64,000 bases of DNA from Euglena gracilis (GCA_039621445.1 CP154957.1:40636011-40700010); one strand, 5' to 3'. Numbered from the stretch's first letter, positions 22,383-35,042 are shown. Translations and numbers: made by a program. Notes: a model not told the origin generated them from the letters alone.

Positions 22383-24231
22383 TCACGATACTGCTCCTGG
22401 ACGGCCGAGAGTTGCTCTTGCCGTCCTTGCCTTTGCCCTTGGAATTTCCTTTTCCTTGATCTCCTTTGGCTCCACCTTTCGCCTTGCCTTTTCCTTTGCC
22501 TTCATCTTGTCTTGGGGCATTCGATGGCCACTGCTCGCCTTGTTACCCACCACCTTTTCCTTTTCCTTCATTTCCTTGCCATGCACTCGATGACCACTGC
22601 TCGGCTTGGTATACACCCTTTCCTTTTCCTTCTTCACTCGTCCATGGGCTCGATGACCACTGCTCCGGGTACCCACGTCCTCCTTGACCTTGACCTTTGC
22701 CTTGGGGCGCGGGCACCGGCGGCGTCGGCGGGCGTGGTTGCTGTGCTTGCTTCTCCTTCTTCGGCTGCACATTCGTCTTCTCCACCTCCTGGATGAACGG
22801 CTCCTCGGTGGTGTCGTCGACATCCACGTCCCGCTGCCACCGTGGTACCGGCCGCTTCTCCGGGATCCCCTTCTCCTTCTCGGGGGCCATCTTCGCCTGC
22901 ATCCGCAGCCATCTCACCATGAGGTTGTAGATGTCCTTCGCCGGTAGGTCGCACGAGTCGGCCGTCACCGTGACGCTGCCGCCCTCGAGCCGCTGGCGGT
23001 CGCACACGGCCTTCACCAGGGTGCGGTGCTCGTCGCCCACTTGCACCACCACGAAGCGGCGCCCCGCCTTCCGCACCGAGGCGGGGGCCACCGTGGTCTC
23101 TTGATCATCTCCGTCACCTCCCCCACCGTCGTGTCCATCGGCAGGCCCTCCAGCACGATGGACCGGTGGTCCACCCGCTGGTCCTCCTCTTGCGCCGCCT
23201 TCCGGCGCCAGGGGTGGAGGGGCATGGCCTCCACGAGGAGCTTCCCCAGCTCCTCCTCCTGCATGCCCACCTGCCTCGCCATGGACGCCATCTGCGCGTA
23301 GTACTCCCTCCAGGACTTCTCGGTCAGCTTCCCGCTCGTCACCGGCTTTAGCTTCGTGATTCGACGCCGCAGGACCTCCTTGTCCTCGCCGCCGTTCGCC
23401 AGGACCACCTCCGCGAACAGCACGGCATACTCCACCTCTCCTCGTCCAGCATCAGCACCGTGGCCTCGTCCAAAGCTGCGCGGAACATGGCGAAGCGCTG
23501 AGCTGACGTGATGGACGGCCACGCCTGCTCGAGTTCCCAATGGAACAGGAGCCACCGCCTCCGCCACTGCGGCCAGTCCTCCGGATGCCCAGAGAACCGG
23601 CCCGTGTGGAGACTGATGACGGAGTCCACCAGCGGCGCCGGGAGGAAGTGCAGGGCCGCTGGCTCGGCCTGCACAGGGGCGATGCGGACCTCTCGCACCG
23701 CGGACGCGCTGGCGACGGGGACGGCGGATGGCGTGGTCAGGCGGGCGATGGAGAAGGACGGCACACCGCCCACTCCCGCCGCGGCCTGCTTCCGGACCAG
23801 CCGGAGAGCTGGTCTGAGGGTGGACGACGGCTTCTCCTGCACCACGGACTCCTCCTGCATGGGCTTCTCCATCTGGACCGTTCTCACCTCTGGCACTGGT
23901 TGCTGCCGGGCCACCGGCACCGGCTGCTGCTCGACTGGGGGTGGCGGAGCCTTGGCGGGCATGGCCGGCACCGCCTTGGCTTGGGAGGATACGATTACCT
24001 TCGAGACGATCTGGTCCAGCCGCTGCACGGCTATCACCACGGCTTGCGTCTGGACGATCACCTTCTGCACTTCGGTCTCCACCACCCGGATCTTGTCTCC
24101 GGGGCTGTCCGCGGCGAGCCGTTGCACGGCCACGGTCAGCCCTTTGGCTTGGGCTCCGACCTTCTGGATCTCCATCTCCACCTTCTGGATCCTCCCCACG
24201 ATCAGCGGCGGCAGCTGAGCGGCCTTTGGCT
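22383..24231 (-). pseudogene. Ty3-B Gag
   Basis: The order is: a Gln/Val coiled region (VGRIQKVEMEIQKV...), a linker, a capsid-like part (FSGHPEDWPQWRRRWLLF, later KSWREYYAQMASMARQVG), an RNA-binding-like segment (RFVVVQVGDEHRTLVKAVCD), and a tail with GKGQGQGGRG and EQWSSS repeats. No CCHC knuckle is seen; the Gly/Lys-rich tail probably takes its role, as in Ty3-A. Frameshifts lie near 23420 and 23100 and the start is missing. Confidence 0.7.
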
Positions 24232-24640
24232 CCTTGCATGCAACCCCCACAACCCAACCCGAATGCCTATCCACACAAAGGGCTGGGATTGTCATACTCA
24301 CCCCATCGTGTAAAACCCTTGGCATTCGAAACAAATCGATGGCAACACTTGTCAGTAGCGCAGTGGGTATGGGTGTGGACTCGATCGGTCCTTTCAAACT
24401 CTCCCCCCTCACACTCGCTTGGCATGTGGAACAATTTTTGCTGCAATTTTGGTTGAGTTGCTTTGCAGCCTTTTCATCAGTCCAAACAAAACGGATTGCC
24501 ATGTGTTTCCAAACTTTTACAGGGCCAACGTGCCCCAAAAACTCGTTATTTTCTTGAATCACCAAGGGTTGGAAACTTTCAAGCACACACAACTTTTCCT
24601 CGAAAAACAGTTTCAAGGCTTTATAGCTTTTGGGCCAAAC
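24232..24640 (-). pseudogene. Ty3-C integrase N-terminal half
   Basis: The zinc domain (NNEFLGHVGPVKVWKH, NCSTCQAS) and the first part of the core (SVAIDLFRMP, CVDRHSGWVVGVAC) are present. At 24231 the sequence passes in frame into Ty3-B Gag, giving a 422-codon chimeric open frame (24616 to 23348). The second and third catalytic residues are absent. Confidence 0.85.
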
Positions 24641-24703
24641 TGAACCACCTTTGGTGGCCTCCCATTTTTCTTTCCATGTGGGGCATCGTGAATATGCTTC
24701 CCC

Positions 24704-26792
24704 CTAATCACGCTCCCAAACGGGCTTAATATCCTTAGGGGTCGTACTTGCCAGGGCGTCCGCCACTTCCATACGAGTGTCACCCCTGAAACTTTCAGCC
24801 GTCTCCGGGACAGGCGTCGTCCCCCCCCCCACTTTCTCATCCCAAAAATGAACTCGGTTCGTTACTTTCCTGGACCCTTGTGAGTGGGTGCCCACAGGGG
24901 TGTCTTTTCCTCCTGGGTCTACCCCACCCTCGGTTCCCCTCCTGCTGCACTCTCTTTTTTCCTCCTCAGGCGTTACGTTTTTGCCACTACGGGTTGTCAC
25001 CCTAAGTATCCAGGCATTACGTAAACTGGGCTGGTTTTTGATTCTTATTAAAACCAAAACAAGTTGCAATCCAAACCAAACCTCCCATCTTTGTAGTGCC
25101 TTAATTATGGCGTAGGTCTCCAACTCCCTGGGGGTCAAGTTCCTTTGCCCCTCGGTCAATTTTCGAGACATAAAAGCCACTGGTACAGTATTTTTCTCAA
25201 TCACATCCTGGACTGTGGGTCTTCCTCCCCCCACCTTCATTTTCTCTAAAGTTGCCCCACGGCGTACCCACTGGCATCAACCCTTAGCACAAAGGGTTTA
25301 TCTGGTTCAACCCGTTGCAACATTAGGCCCGAACACAACCTTTTTTCCAGCTCCTCAAACGCTTTTAAATCCTCCTCATCAAATTCCACGGGTTTTCGGC
25401 TCCATTTTTTCCCATCTCTCTGGGGACTTAGAATTTGTCTTGCAAACGGGCTGCTACTTCCACATACATGTGAATGTATGCATTGTAATAATTTGTGAAT
25501 CAGGCTCTCAAAACTGTAATTCTTTTTGTAATTTCCACTTTTCGATCGCTCGTAGCTTACCCGGCGCTGGCCTCCTAGTCACCTTTCCTAAAATTTGTCC
25601 ACAAAATCCAACCTCCTCCACAAAACGTTTGGCTTTGAATTCATCAGCCACCAAAAATTCTGTTGTGAGTACCTCCAACACCCTACTCAAGTGATTTTTT
25701 TTGTGTCCTCACCAGGTCCTCCCCTTCCCCGACCGTTGTCCCCAAAAGTATATCATCTATATACCCTGTGGCGATATCCCTTACTGGAGTCAAACGGTCA
25801 TCGATCATCTGCTGAAATTGCTGGAGGACATTTTTCAAACCCATTACATTCACCCTCCAATGAAAAATGCCTTTCGGTGGAGAAACAACACGTTATGGGT
25901 CGACTTTCTGGGTGTAGAGGTTGTTGGTGAAAGCTTGCTTCAAGGCAATAATCGAAAACATTTGGTTTGCACAGTTTTTGACCAAAATGTCTTCAATTTT
26001 GGGTAGGGGGTAATTGCATCGCCTTGTTTGGATGTTTGGGCCCCTGACGTCCACACCCCCCTCCAAGGAAAATTGTTGGACTTCTTTTGGACTGGAAACG
26101 TCTGGGACAGCCATTCAGAATTTTTGGCTGTGGCTGGCTCAATGTATTTTTTGTCAAACCACTCTTGGGTGATTTTTTCAAGTGCCTCTTTCCGCTCACC
26201 GTGCATTAAAAAGGCTTCTGTCTGGTTGGCTTTGCCCCCTCCTTCAACGGTGTGTGTGCATAACCATATTGTCCTCCGTCGGGGGGGTCTGGAAATGGCG
26301 ATGACCGAAAAATCGTCCGCCGGTAATCTTGCAAAACTTGATCCCTCAACTTGACTACCCGTTCCTCCTCTTTTTTGTCCGCCACCTCCCTTGCAATTAT
26401 CATTCTGCTAATAACTTGCACTGGGAAGTCAGTTCCCTCCAAGTTTGCGGCAACCTCCCCCAGTCCTCATCGCTCAAAAATTGCAATTCCTGGTCCAACC
26501 CGCCCAAAGGCAAACAAAGACCCACCCGCCACAGCCACACTGTCCACTGAAAAATTTGTTTGTCATCCCTGATTTTTTGCGGACCCCTCCGTCTTTCAAC
26601 ACCCCGCAAAAAAATCAGGTCGGGGCTGTCTTTTCCCAAAACCTTGTGGCGCGGAAAAATTCCTAGTTTTGCCTCCACCAACCATGGATAAGAAATAATG
26701 GCATCAATTTTGATGTTTACCTCATAAACTTCAACCTCATATTCAACCCTCTCAATTTCCCTTTCCTCATTCCAATTTTGTTGTAGGATCAT
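24704..26792 (-). pseudogene. Ty3-C reverse transcriptase and RNase H
   Basis: Fragments of RT and RNase H in shifting frames. Examples are AITPYPKLK (about 26010), SIIALKQAF, FVEEVGFCGQILG, VPVAFMSRKLTEGQ and SGKNVTPEEEK. The connector between RNase H and integrase is open here through HFWDEKVGGGTTP, whereas Ty3-A is frameshifted at the same C run. Many small indels make it inactive. Confidence 0.85.
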
Positions 26793-26798
26793 TTTCCC
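26792..26798 (-). promoter_or_regulatory. Candidate -1 frameshift heptamer GGGAAAA
   Basis: On the minus strand the protease frame reads ATG GGA AAA TGA. The heptamer G GGA AAA has the X XXY YYZ form used for -1 ribosomal frameshifting. A slip would give ATG ATC CTA, the start of the RT frame. In Ty3-A the matching site is AAAGGTGAAAATGA, which lacks the heptamer. No downstream RNA structure was assessed. Confidence 0.35.
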
Positions 26799-28394
26799 AT
26801 TTGCACATCTGCTCCCCCGCCAAAGTTTGCCAAGGCCGTTTCAAAACTTAACGGGTACTTAGCAGGATACAGTAAATGGTCCCCTATCAACCCTTGTCGA
26901 ATGAAGTTTGCCTCAGCCCCTGTGTCAATCAAAAATTCTGGCCGTTTTCTTCTCCACATTTGCCAACTTAATCTGGGTTTTTAACAGAAGTTGTCTGTCC
27001 TCCCCGAGTTTCTTCGCTCCTCCCCGAGTTTTTGTCCCCCTCAACATTCTTTTTTTCAACCGCACCAATTTTGTCTTCCCTGGGGCTGCCCCCCCATGGG
27101 AGGGTTGCCTTCTAGCAATCAACAAGGCCCACACACCCCAACGGGTACCCCACAAAATCCTCCCATCAGCCTCAAACAACTTTGTCCCCTTGGGAAAAAA
27201 AATCTTTTTGTCATCCATAACCACCAGATTTTTCACCCACCTCCTATTCCAGTCTGGGCAAATACAAATTGCCCGACAATTGGAATTTTGTAACTTTTCG
27301 GGCACCTCAGGCCACAGAGTCCAAGGGGGGTTTATCCACAACGTTTCCTCCGCCTCCCAATCATTTTTCATGGCATCATCATCCTCCCTGTAAAACTTTT
27401 CACACCTGGTATTTTGGCTGGTTTAGCGGGTTTTTGTAAAACAATCCCGTTCCGCCTTAACCCGAAATTCTTTCTCGATTTCCTCACTACAAACTTTCTT
27501 AACAGCATAATCCTCCCTACGATATCCGCTTTTCGTTCCAACACGGTTAACAATACCTCCAGCAGTTGTTTGGGCATCCTCCACTTTGTCTGCGTACCAA
27601 CTGTCATTCCATATCCTCCAAACTTTTCACGGTGACTCCTCCCCCCAGGAATCAATTTCAGGCAGGTCCGACCATCACAAAGTTTGTTTTGTAGTTTGCT
27701 CAGATTTTCGCTCCCCCAGATTTGGGTGGGTTTTTGATATGCCCAATCTGAAAATTGACAATAATCAACATCGACAAAAGTCAGATTTTGAACACAGGGT
27801 CTTTTTCGCAAAAGCCCAGAACATGGATTTTGTATCCACAATTTTGGCTTGAAATATTTGACAATCTCCAAACTTTTTTGACCAGACGATCTGCCCCCTC
27901 CAAATTTCTGACTCCCAACGATTTCGCGAAGCTATATTCTGTACAGGGCACCCCCGCAGCGATGATCTGAAAATATCAGGGGGTACCTCCAATATCTCCA
28001 CCTCAAAATATTTGCACAGTGAGTTGAGTTAAATCTGAGGTTTATGTCCACTGACACAACCTTAAACCCCTGCTCTCTCAGGCAATCCCCAAACGGGGCC
28101 TCTAACGCAAAAAAGGTCTAAAGCTCTTTCATTTACGGAAGGCCGTGCACGACCCTTTATGAAGTCTGTTTTTTTACGGATTTGGGCCGAGTCACAGATT
28201 TGCACGTCACGCACGCACACACCCGACACACTGGACACACCTTGTGCAGAGATCTCCTCGGATGGCAGATTTTTCATCGTGTTTTCACTCGCACGAGATT
28301 TATCATGCCACCTGGGATTTGTGTATGGCTTTGTACCGGGCTGGGTATGCGAGCCCGGGACGGCTACCGCCTCCAATGGTCCACCCCGGCTGTC
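26799..28394 (-). pseudogene. Ty3-C methyltransferase, NPPW domain and protease
   Basis: The order matches Ty3-A: motif I as ALDLFC (about 28130) followed by a frameshift, IQNPCSGLLRKR (motif VI region, with Glu replaced by Gln), the PTQIW and CDGRTC tail, then LWINPPWTLWPEV and protease remnants. Broken by several frameshifts. It shows that both the C5 and the NPPW domains belong to the family, not to one copy. Confidence 0.8.
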
Positions 28395-28895
28395 CTAGAA
28401 TCGGTTTCCTTTCCCCATTCCTTTGCCTTTGCCTTTTCCACCGTCCTGGCCCTTTGCCCGAAACCAGTCATTTCCGTTGTTTCCTTTCCCCCAAGAATTG
28501 TTCCCTTTGCCCTTGCCTTTGCCTTTGCCTTTGCCACCACCAGACTGTGAATCAAAATTCTGCTGATTTGAGTGCCACAACTGATTCACTGAAAATTGGA
28601 ATTGGCATTTTAATTCCACCAAGAATCGTTTCTCCATACCCCCCCCCCCATTGCCAAATTGAGATTGCTGGGGGTGGCAATGACTGTGACCGAACTACTG
28701 GCACTGGATTTTTCACTGGGGGTTTCGCGATTGCATTGGTCACAGGAGCTGCCACCTGTGAATCTGGTTATCCAACGAACGGTTTTGTCACCGTTTCGCC
28801 CCCCTTTCCTGACCGTGTTGGGGAGGGTGTCCTGGACCCCTTGGCCCGTTCTGCCTTTGCAGACCTAGCCCTCCGGATTCCGGACCCATTTCAAA
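28395..28895 (-). pseudogene. Ty3-C Gag C-terminal tail
   Basis: Gly/Lys repeats (GKGKGKGKGNN, WGKGNNGNDW) end at a TAG at 28395-28397, the same codon position as in Ty3-A. The frame stays open past that TAG for several dozen codons, to about 28135. Homology with Ty3-A stops near 28895. Confidence 0.8.
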
Positions 28896-29169
28896 ACAGC
28901 CGCGTTTGCGGTACAACATAACCATACAATGGGTCCACGGACACCCTCCGCTTCTGCGGAGTCTGACTCACAAGTGGGCAGGATGCCCGACGGGACTGGC
29001 AATTAGTGCCTTTTGGCACCCAATTGCCAACAGAGCCACCCCCTTACGAGGACGGGTTGGAAACACCTTGTTTTTTCCAACCCCCCCCCGGCCCTACCAC
29101 CGGTAAGCCCCATTCGGGACTTGCCCCCCATCCACAATTAGGAGAAATCCCAGAAAACTACCTTGGTCC

Positions 29170-31690
29170 GCTGAAATGCGGTTGGTGGTCCTGCACACTG
29201 CCGGTGTCATTGTTTCCATGGACAATGAACCCGAGGAAGACCGGGATTCGTTCTCCAGTAACACCGTTGAGCGCGTAGTCTCAAATTTACCAGAGAACCA
29301 CCCACCAAAACAGAAATTTCGACACATCGAAGCATGTGTCCAACATTGCGCTGAAACACTAAACCCAGTCCTACAATTTGATGAAGACAATCACAAGGCC
29401 GTTTTCGGCAAGCCGGACTTCCTTCGGCAATATATCCAATAATTTGGACAGTTTTGCCAAAAGAATTTTAACTCCACTGCAATGGACCTTCAGAACCTCT
29501 ACCAAAGGTTTTGACGCATTTTTGCGCAACACCTTGGTACAAAACTTACAACAAGTACAACAGACCCTCCACATCGCGGAATCGCGGAATGACGCACATT
29601 TTTCACATTTACAACAACATCTACAACAACTGTTCACACAACTGGAAAAATCTTCTTATACAATGCAAGAAATGCAGTTGTAGCTGATTGTGCAAATCGG
29701 TTACAGTGGATCGTAGTGCTCCCATACTGAGATTTTTGGTGGAATTTTCGGCAAAGTGGCGTTGTAAGGCCCCAATTGCAGTTTGTAGTCCCGAAACATC
29801 CGCAAAAGCGGTTTTTAGGTCTGCAAACGCGATTTGCAGGTCCGCATTCGATGTTTGGACGGTAGTTGTGACGGTTTCTCGGGCTTGGAGTTCCGCAATC
29901 GCGGTTTGTAAGTTAAGAATCACCACATCGCTGGATTGGAGCTCTGCCGTTGCGGTTTGTAGCGCATTGGAAGCAGTCTCAAGTTTTTGCATGTCGTTTT
30001 GCCACTTTCCATGGAGGAAATCTTGCCGGTGCACGTTTTCCACCACTTGAGTGTGCAATGTGGTTAAAGTGTTGGAAACTTCACCGCATGTGCAGGAAGT
30101 TTGTTCCAAACGAGCAATCCGCTCTTCCAGTTGTTGAGCAAAAGCTCTTTGTACATAGTTTTCGCGTATTTGTGCAAAATTTTGATGAAGACTCGCGTTT
30201 TAATCACCCAAACGCTTAATGCGTTCTTGGGATTGTTGTACAGCATTGGAAAAAGTTGAAAAGTGGTCATGTGCAACATATAACATATGAGCCAAGTTCC
30301 GCACCCGTAGGCACTTTATCTCGTTCGCGAATGTGAACAAAATCGAATCCACGTTTGCGGTTTTGCACAAACGGTGCAACAGTATTCAAAGATCAATTCC
30401 GGATATCACCGGCATTGATACCGCGCATGCGGACTTGAACACCCAACACAAAACCTTACAATCCGCCTCCTCCCATTTGCAAAAACACATACAAGCACTT
30501 TCTACAAGGGTCTCCGGAGTCCAATCATCCTCGGATGCACAAACGGTTCGTGAAGTCGAACTACCCTTGATTTTCGCACATTTTACAACCAAATGCACGC
30601 GAAAAATCAGGAAAACTTACAGGAATTTTGTGAAACCTTGATGAGGACAGAAAATTCGGTCACCCAAGAAGTTCTCACACTAAAACAACAAATTTTGGTG
30701 TTGGAGAACCGACTTTCTACAATGACGGATGACAAAACCGCTGAAAATGCGATTGGGGTACCCCAACCCACTTGTTGGGAACCACAACCCAACAAGCCGG
30801 GAATCAGTTGAACACCCTTACAACCGCGATTGAAACTTTGGTTAAACGGGTCCAATTCCTGGACACCGCTTTTCCAAAGCTTTCCGCAGATTTTGAGTCA
30901 ATTGTTGACAAATTAGCACTTTTGGATGAGTTACCCTCATACCGCAAAAGTATTAAGCGTTTGCAGTGTGAGGTTGAACGAATTTCCGACCTTTTCCAAG
31001 TGGTTGGTTCATTGGAACAAAGTATCCAACATTTTGCATTGAGTTTGGATCATATTCATGCAAAAACCCACAACTCCCTGCACTTTGACCCTGAAAACAT
31101 TGTTTTCAGTGGTTAAACAGCAACTTCCAGGTCACAACGCGCTTTTTTCGCTCATCAACCGAAGCATCTTCCGATGCCCGACATCCAACTCGCGACTTTG
31201 TGCACCAAATTCGCGATTCGTTGGATGCCAATTCTTCCAAAGTTGCAGTATGAGCACCACTACAAGCATCTTCGGATGTGCATGCCCTACAAGCATCCAC
31301 GGGTGTACATGATCATAAACATGCCTACAATCACGATTACAATCGCCCGTTTACACCACAACTTACGATTCCCCCTCCCAAGGGTGAATCTTCGGGTGAG
31401 GAACCGGTTTTTACCGCAAACTCAGGTTTTACAACAAGAAATTCGCGAATCGGGACTGCCCCGGGGATTGGCCATGGATCGCGAATGCGAAACACGGAAT
31501 TTACCGCGGTTCCCCGACTTGCGGATGAACAACGGGATTCCTAACCCCTGGTCTCTTACCACACCCCGAATCGCGGAATCGCGACCCCGTAGAATCCGAA
31601 TCGCGGAATCGAGAAGCACAACCATATAAATTGCGGAAGTGCGATTTACCAAATACCCATTGTACCTACGGTACCATGAGTACCATCCTG
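29170..31690 (+). pseudogene. Ty3-D Gag coiled-coil region, with inverted segment
   Basis: Plus-strand frames give heptad-rich peptides at 29378-29683 (NTLVQNLQQVQQTLH), 30333-30641 and 30593-31116 (KRLQCEVERISDLFQVV). Between about 29685 and 30285 the coiled-coil frame is on the minus strand instead (QQLEERIARLEQ, LQTAIAELQAR), so that block appears inverted. Basic Arg/Glu-rich frames follow to 31690. Confidence 0.6.
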
Positions 31691-32545
31691 GATGCGTATT
31701 CGCGCATGCCACCACAACAACCTCACACCAACAACTGCGATGGCAATCGGGGTCCTCAACCCGATTTCAAAGGGACCATTACAATTGCCAATAAAGTAAG
31801 GCCACAATGGGACAGAGATTCCACAACTTGGAAACAATTTTTGTCGCGACTGGACATACTACCGGGACTTGAAGGGTCCAACCGAAGACGGGAACCCTGA
31901 AGTAATCAAGACGGAATTCATTGATTGCCTTCCAAAGGAAGAAAAAGGTCGCTCCCGACAACTTGTGATCCGCAATCAGATTTCGTTTGATGAACTGGTT
32001 GACTAATATGTGCCAACGTGTTCAAGCGTAATTTCGCGAATTATGCTGGAGAAAAAACGGCGGCAATTCGCAATAACCGACCGAAAATGGAAGCCAATCG
32101 ACCTTTGGTATTCCAAATGGTTGGGATTGGCTTCTGAGGTTGATGAACCGGGAGAGAAACAAATGAAAGAACAATTCGATGCGGTTCTCCTCCATTTCAT
32201 TCCTACAATTATCACGGACATCCACCACGAGGAACTCGCGGACAACAAACTCACACTTGAACAGCGATGGAATTACGTTTCCAAAAAAATGAAACATTCA
32301 CAACTTCTGGGACACATACAATAGGCTTACACCCACCACCCTACCGCTGGTCTCCCTAGCGGTACGGTAAGTACCCTACAAAAGACTTCTTCTCCAAAAT
32401 CCCCACGGGGACACGGTAAACATGCAAACTCCCCAAGGGGAGATACAAAAACGCGCTATCCGCGCTCATCTGACAAATATTCTGACAAAACTTGCTTTTC
32501 GTGCAACAAATCGGGACATACGTCCCGTGACTGCCCCCACCCTGA
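31679..32545 (+). pseudogene. Ty3-D capsid and zinc knuckle
   Basis: Capsid-like frames include WDRDSTTWKQFLSRLD and, after frame changes, WYSKWLGLASEVDEPGEKQM and TLEQRWNYVSKKM. A CCHC knuckle at 32491-32532 reads CFSCNKSGHTSRDC (C-X2-C-X4-H-X4-C), typical for nucleocapsid RNA binding. A Ser/Arg-rich region follows. Confidence 0.75.
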
Positions 32546-33193
32546 TACGCCAAAGCGGTATCAGAGTCCAAGCGGTTCACAATCGTCGCGGAGCCCGCGC
32601 TCCTCTGGATATTCACACAAATCAGGACAATCACAATCTTGGGGTTATCGACAAAGGTCCCGATCACCGATCCGCGACCGCGGACGCGATCGCACACCTC
32701 GTGGTTCATCTCCCCGACCCCGTTACAAACGTGAACGTGATCGCGATTCATCGCGATCACGTTCGCGAAGTGATCATCTTCTTCGCGATCGTCATCCCGG
32801 AAACCGGGTTACAACAAGCGTGGTCGAACGGGATTCAGTTCACCAAGACCTCCAAGGGGTGAACGCCCATCAAAGGCACAAAACCGACAAAAGTGTTCCC
32901 TTTGTGGATAACACAACCACAACTCGTCCAAACGTTACCGTTCTCGCTCTCCCCGCCCGAACCAACGTCACCACAATGATACAAAACACAACAACAAACA
33001 CAGGGTCGGGTTCAAAATCTCCTCTTTAGAGGAGGGAACCCCGGCTTCGGGCAGGGAGGGTGATGAGAACTCCGAATCCTCGTTGGAGGACGACCGCAAT
33101 GCGGTCCGCGCATTGTGCGCTATCTACTCACACGACAAAACGAGACACAGCCGAAGTGCTGAATTGGACTTGCAGTAGGGAAGCTCGAGGTCC

Positions 33194-33967
33194 GTGGGCA
33201 CGGACCTCTGGGCTGACGAACAGACGGAAGTAGGACCTGATCAACCTAACTTTCCCTGCCCATCTGCCTTTTTGGTCGGTACCCGGAATATTTTCGGGTC
33301 CACCACCCCCTACTCCAAATTTCTGACTGGAATGCTGAGCAAATTAGGAACGGGATCCTGGAATAGTTGGAGAGACAACAATTTTACACCGGATCCTGCT
33401 CTTCGTGTATCCCCCATGGAACTTTTGGTCCAAGCAGAAATCCGAACACAAAATTGTTCTACCAAATGCAAAATTTTGGTCGACACAGGGTGTCGAATCC
33501 CCCTTCTCTTCCGCGCGGGATTAATTCCCAACTCCCTCTTGGTGAAATCCAACTACCCTATTAAAATTATGACTGCTGACAACAGCCCCATGTGTGGTGG
33601 TGACTTGGGATGCTTTTTGGACATACTCCTCCCCATCATCCGCAAGCACCACTCACAATCCTCACACATACAAAACTTTCTGGGTACCTGGAGTTACGAA
33701 TCCGGTATCTACGGGTCAGACGTAATTTTGGGTTTTCCGTTCTTGCGTCAGAACCACCTTGTTGTGGACTGCCCCTCCCTCGGTTTGCGCACTACTTCAC
33801 GCACACAACCCACACCACCGAATTTCACCCCAAGGCATCTTCCCAGATGCCCCCCTGCCTTGCCACAACGTTTTCTACAACCGAGAACACCGTTTCCTAC
33901 ACCAGGGGTAAAGAGAAAGCTGTACCCCTGCCCACTACACTCTTACGCCACGTTTACCATGCGGTAG
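33194..33967 (+). pseudogene. Ty3-D aspartic protease
   Basis: KILVDTGCRIPLLF carries the catalytic DTG (33481-33489), and DVILGFPFLRQNHLVVD matches the second conserved block of retropepsins. The frame is open for 257 codons but is not joined to the knuckle upstream or to RT downstream. A 1-kb decayed stretch to 35040 holds only short open pieces. Confidence 0.8.
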
Positions 33968-35042
33968 GGAAAGCGAGTAGCTTAACACCCCACGTTTCAC
34001 TGGGTTCCAAGGTGAAAGCCCAAATGCCTGAATAAATTTCGGTGTCGAGTAGCCGCCCAGCTGCACAACGTTTACGTTTTCCCACAGGTGTGTCGATTTC
34101 GGACACCCCTGTACACCCCCCAGCAGCTACAACTTTCAACACTCCCATACACACACTACACATGACTGACATGCACTACCGGACCGACACTTCCTTCCAA
34201 TGCGCACATTGTCGTAACATTTCCACATAATCTGATTTCGATTGTGGATGTATTGTGGAACCTTCCAAACTAATCGCTTTACACAACAACCAGAGTACAC
34301 TTGGTACCGGAACCGATACCGAGTTCACCCTGACAGCTGACCGAAAACACAACACACCGGGTTGTTACCCGTTGTGTGTTGAAGTACATCGACAACTGGA
34401 CAAACGCGGAATCACGTCCCTATTCGGATTCACGAGAATCGCACACGAGGAGCTCCAAGGGCAGAAAGGCAACCTCCCTTACCCTGAATGGCAGAATGCC
34501 AACCCCTTCAATATCCCTGGATACAAGTGGCAGAACGCCAACAATAATTGTACTCCTTACAATACACCTGATACATTTGGTACAACGATTGATGAAGTGT
34601 CTTCGCACACACGCATTAACGATGTGGCTTGGAAAACTGTGTTTCAGCCCTCCACAGGACTGAAACCGCGACAGTTTTCGCGAACCGCATCTGGAATGCG
34701 TTTAATTTTGAACAATATCGCATTTTGGAAACTTGGTTTTCCAAAATCGCGCAAATCGCGAAGTCGATGGACCTACAATTGGATATTGATGCGTTCTCGT
34801 CCAAAGCACATTCTCGTTTACCCAATTATTGGGCAAGCCATACATATGCGTTTGATAAGTTTTGGGGTGATGTGGTCCTGTGGCTACACCCACCTCTGAA
34901 ACTTATCTCTCTTGTTGTTGACAAGATCCTTCGGGATGAAGCACGCGGTGTGCTACTCATTCATATAAATCCCGAAGCGGAATGGTTCCAACAATTGACG
35001 TATGTCACTTTTCAGTGATGGGATTTACCAAATGAAACACCC

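Larger units (their letters stand above)
13656..24231 (-). mobile_element. Ty3-B: GC-rich chromovirus with methyltransferase domain
   Basis: Minus-strand order from 24231 downward: Gag with a Gly/Lys-rich tail, C5-methyltransferase, aspartic protease, RT, RNase H, integrase, chromodomain, then a Pro-rich/minisatellite region. The layout parallels Ty3-A but the sequence is far more GC-rich and the NPPW domain of Ty3-A is absent. No LTR pair can be shown: the 5' end is cut at the junction with Ty3-C, and no second copy of the 3' region exists in the window. Frameshifts and in-frame stops show it is inactive. The left limit is uncertain. Confidence 0.8.
24232..28895 (-). mobile_element. Ty3-C: decayed partial copy of the Ty3-A family
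   Basis: Collinear with Ty3-A from about 48208 to 53120 at the nucleotide level. It has many indels and a deletion of about 285 bp relative to Ty3-A near 25028, between the RNase H active region and the connector. It lacks everything 3' of the middle of integrase (cut at 24231) and everything 5' of the Gag tail (cut near 28895). No LTR remains. It is useful as a comparison copy for the expression signals of the family. Confidence 0.9.

Noticed and set aside
24232-24640. Ty3-B as a simple nested insertion in Ty3-C
   Set aside because: The other half of Ty3-C (rest of integrase, chromodomain, LTR) is not found beyond 13656, and no target duplication is visible.
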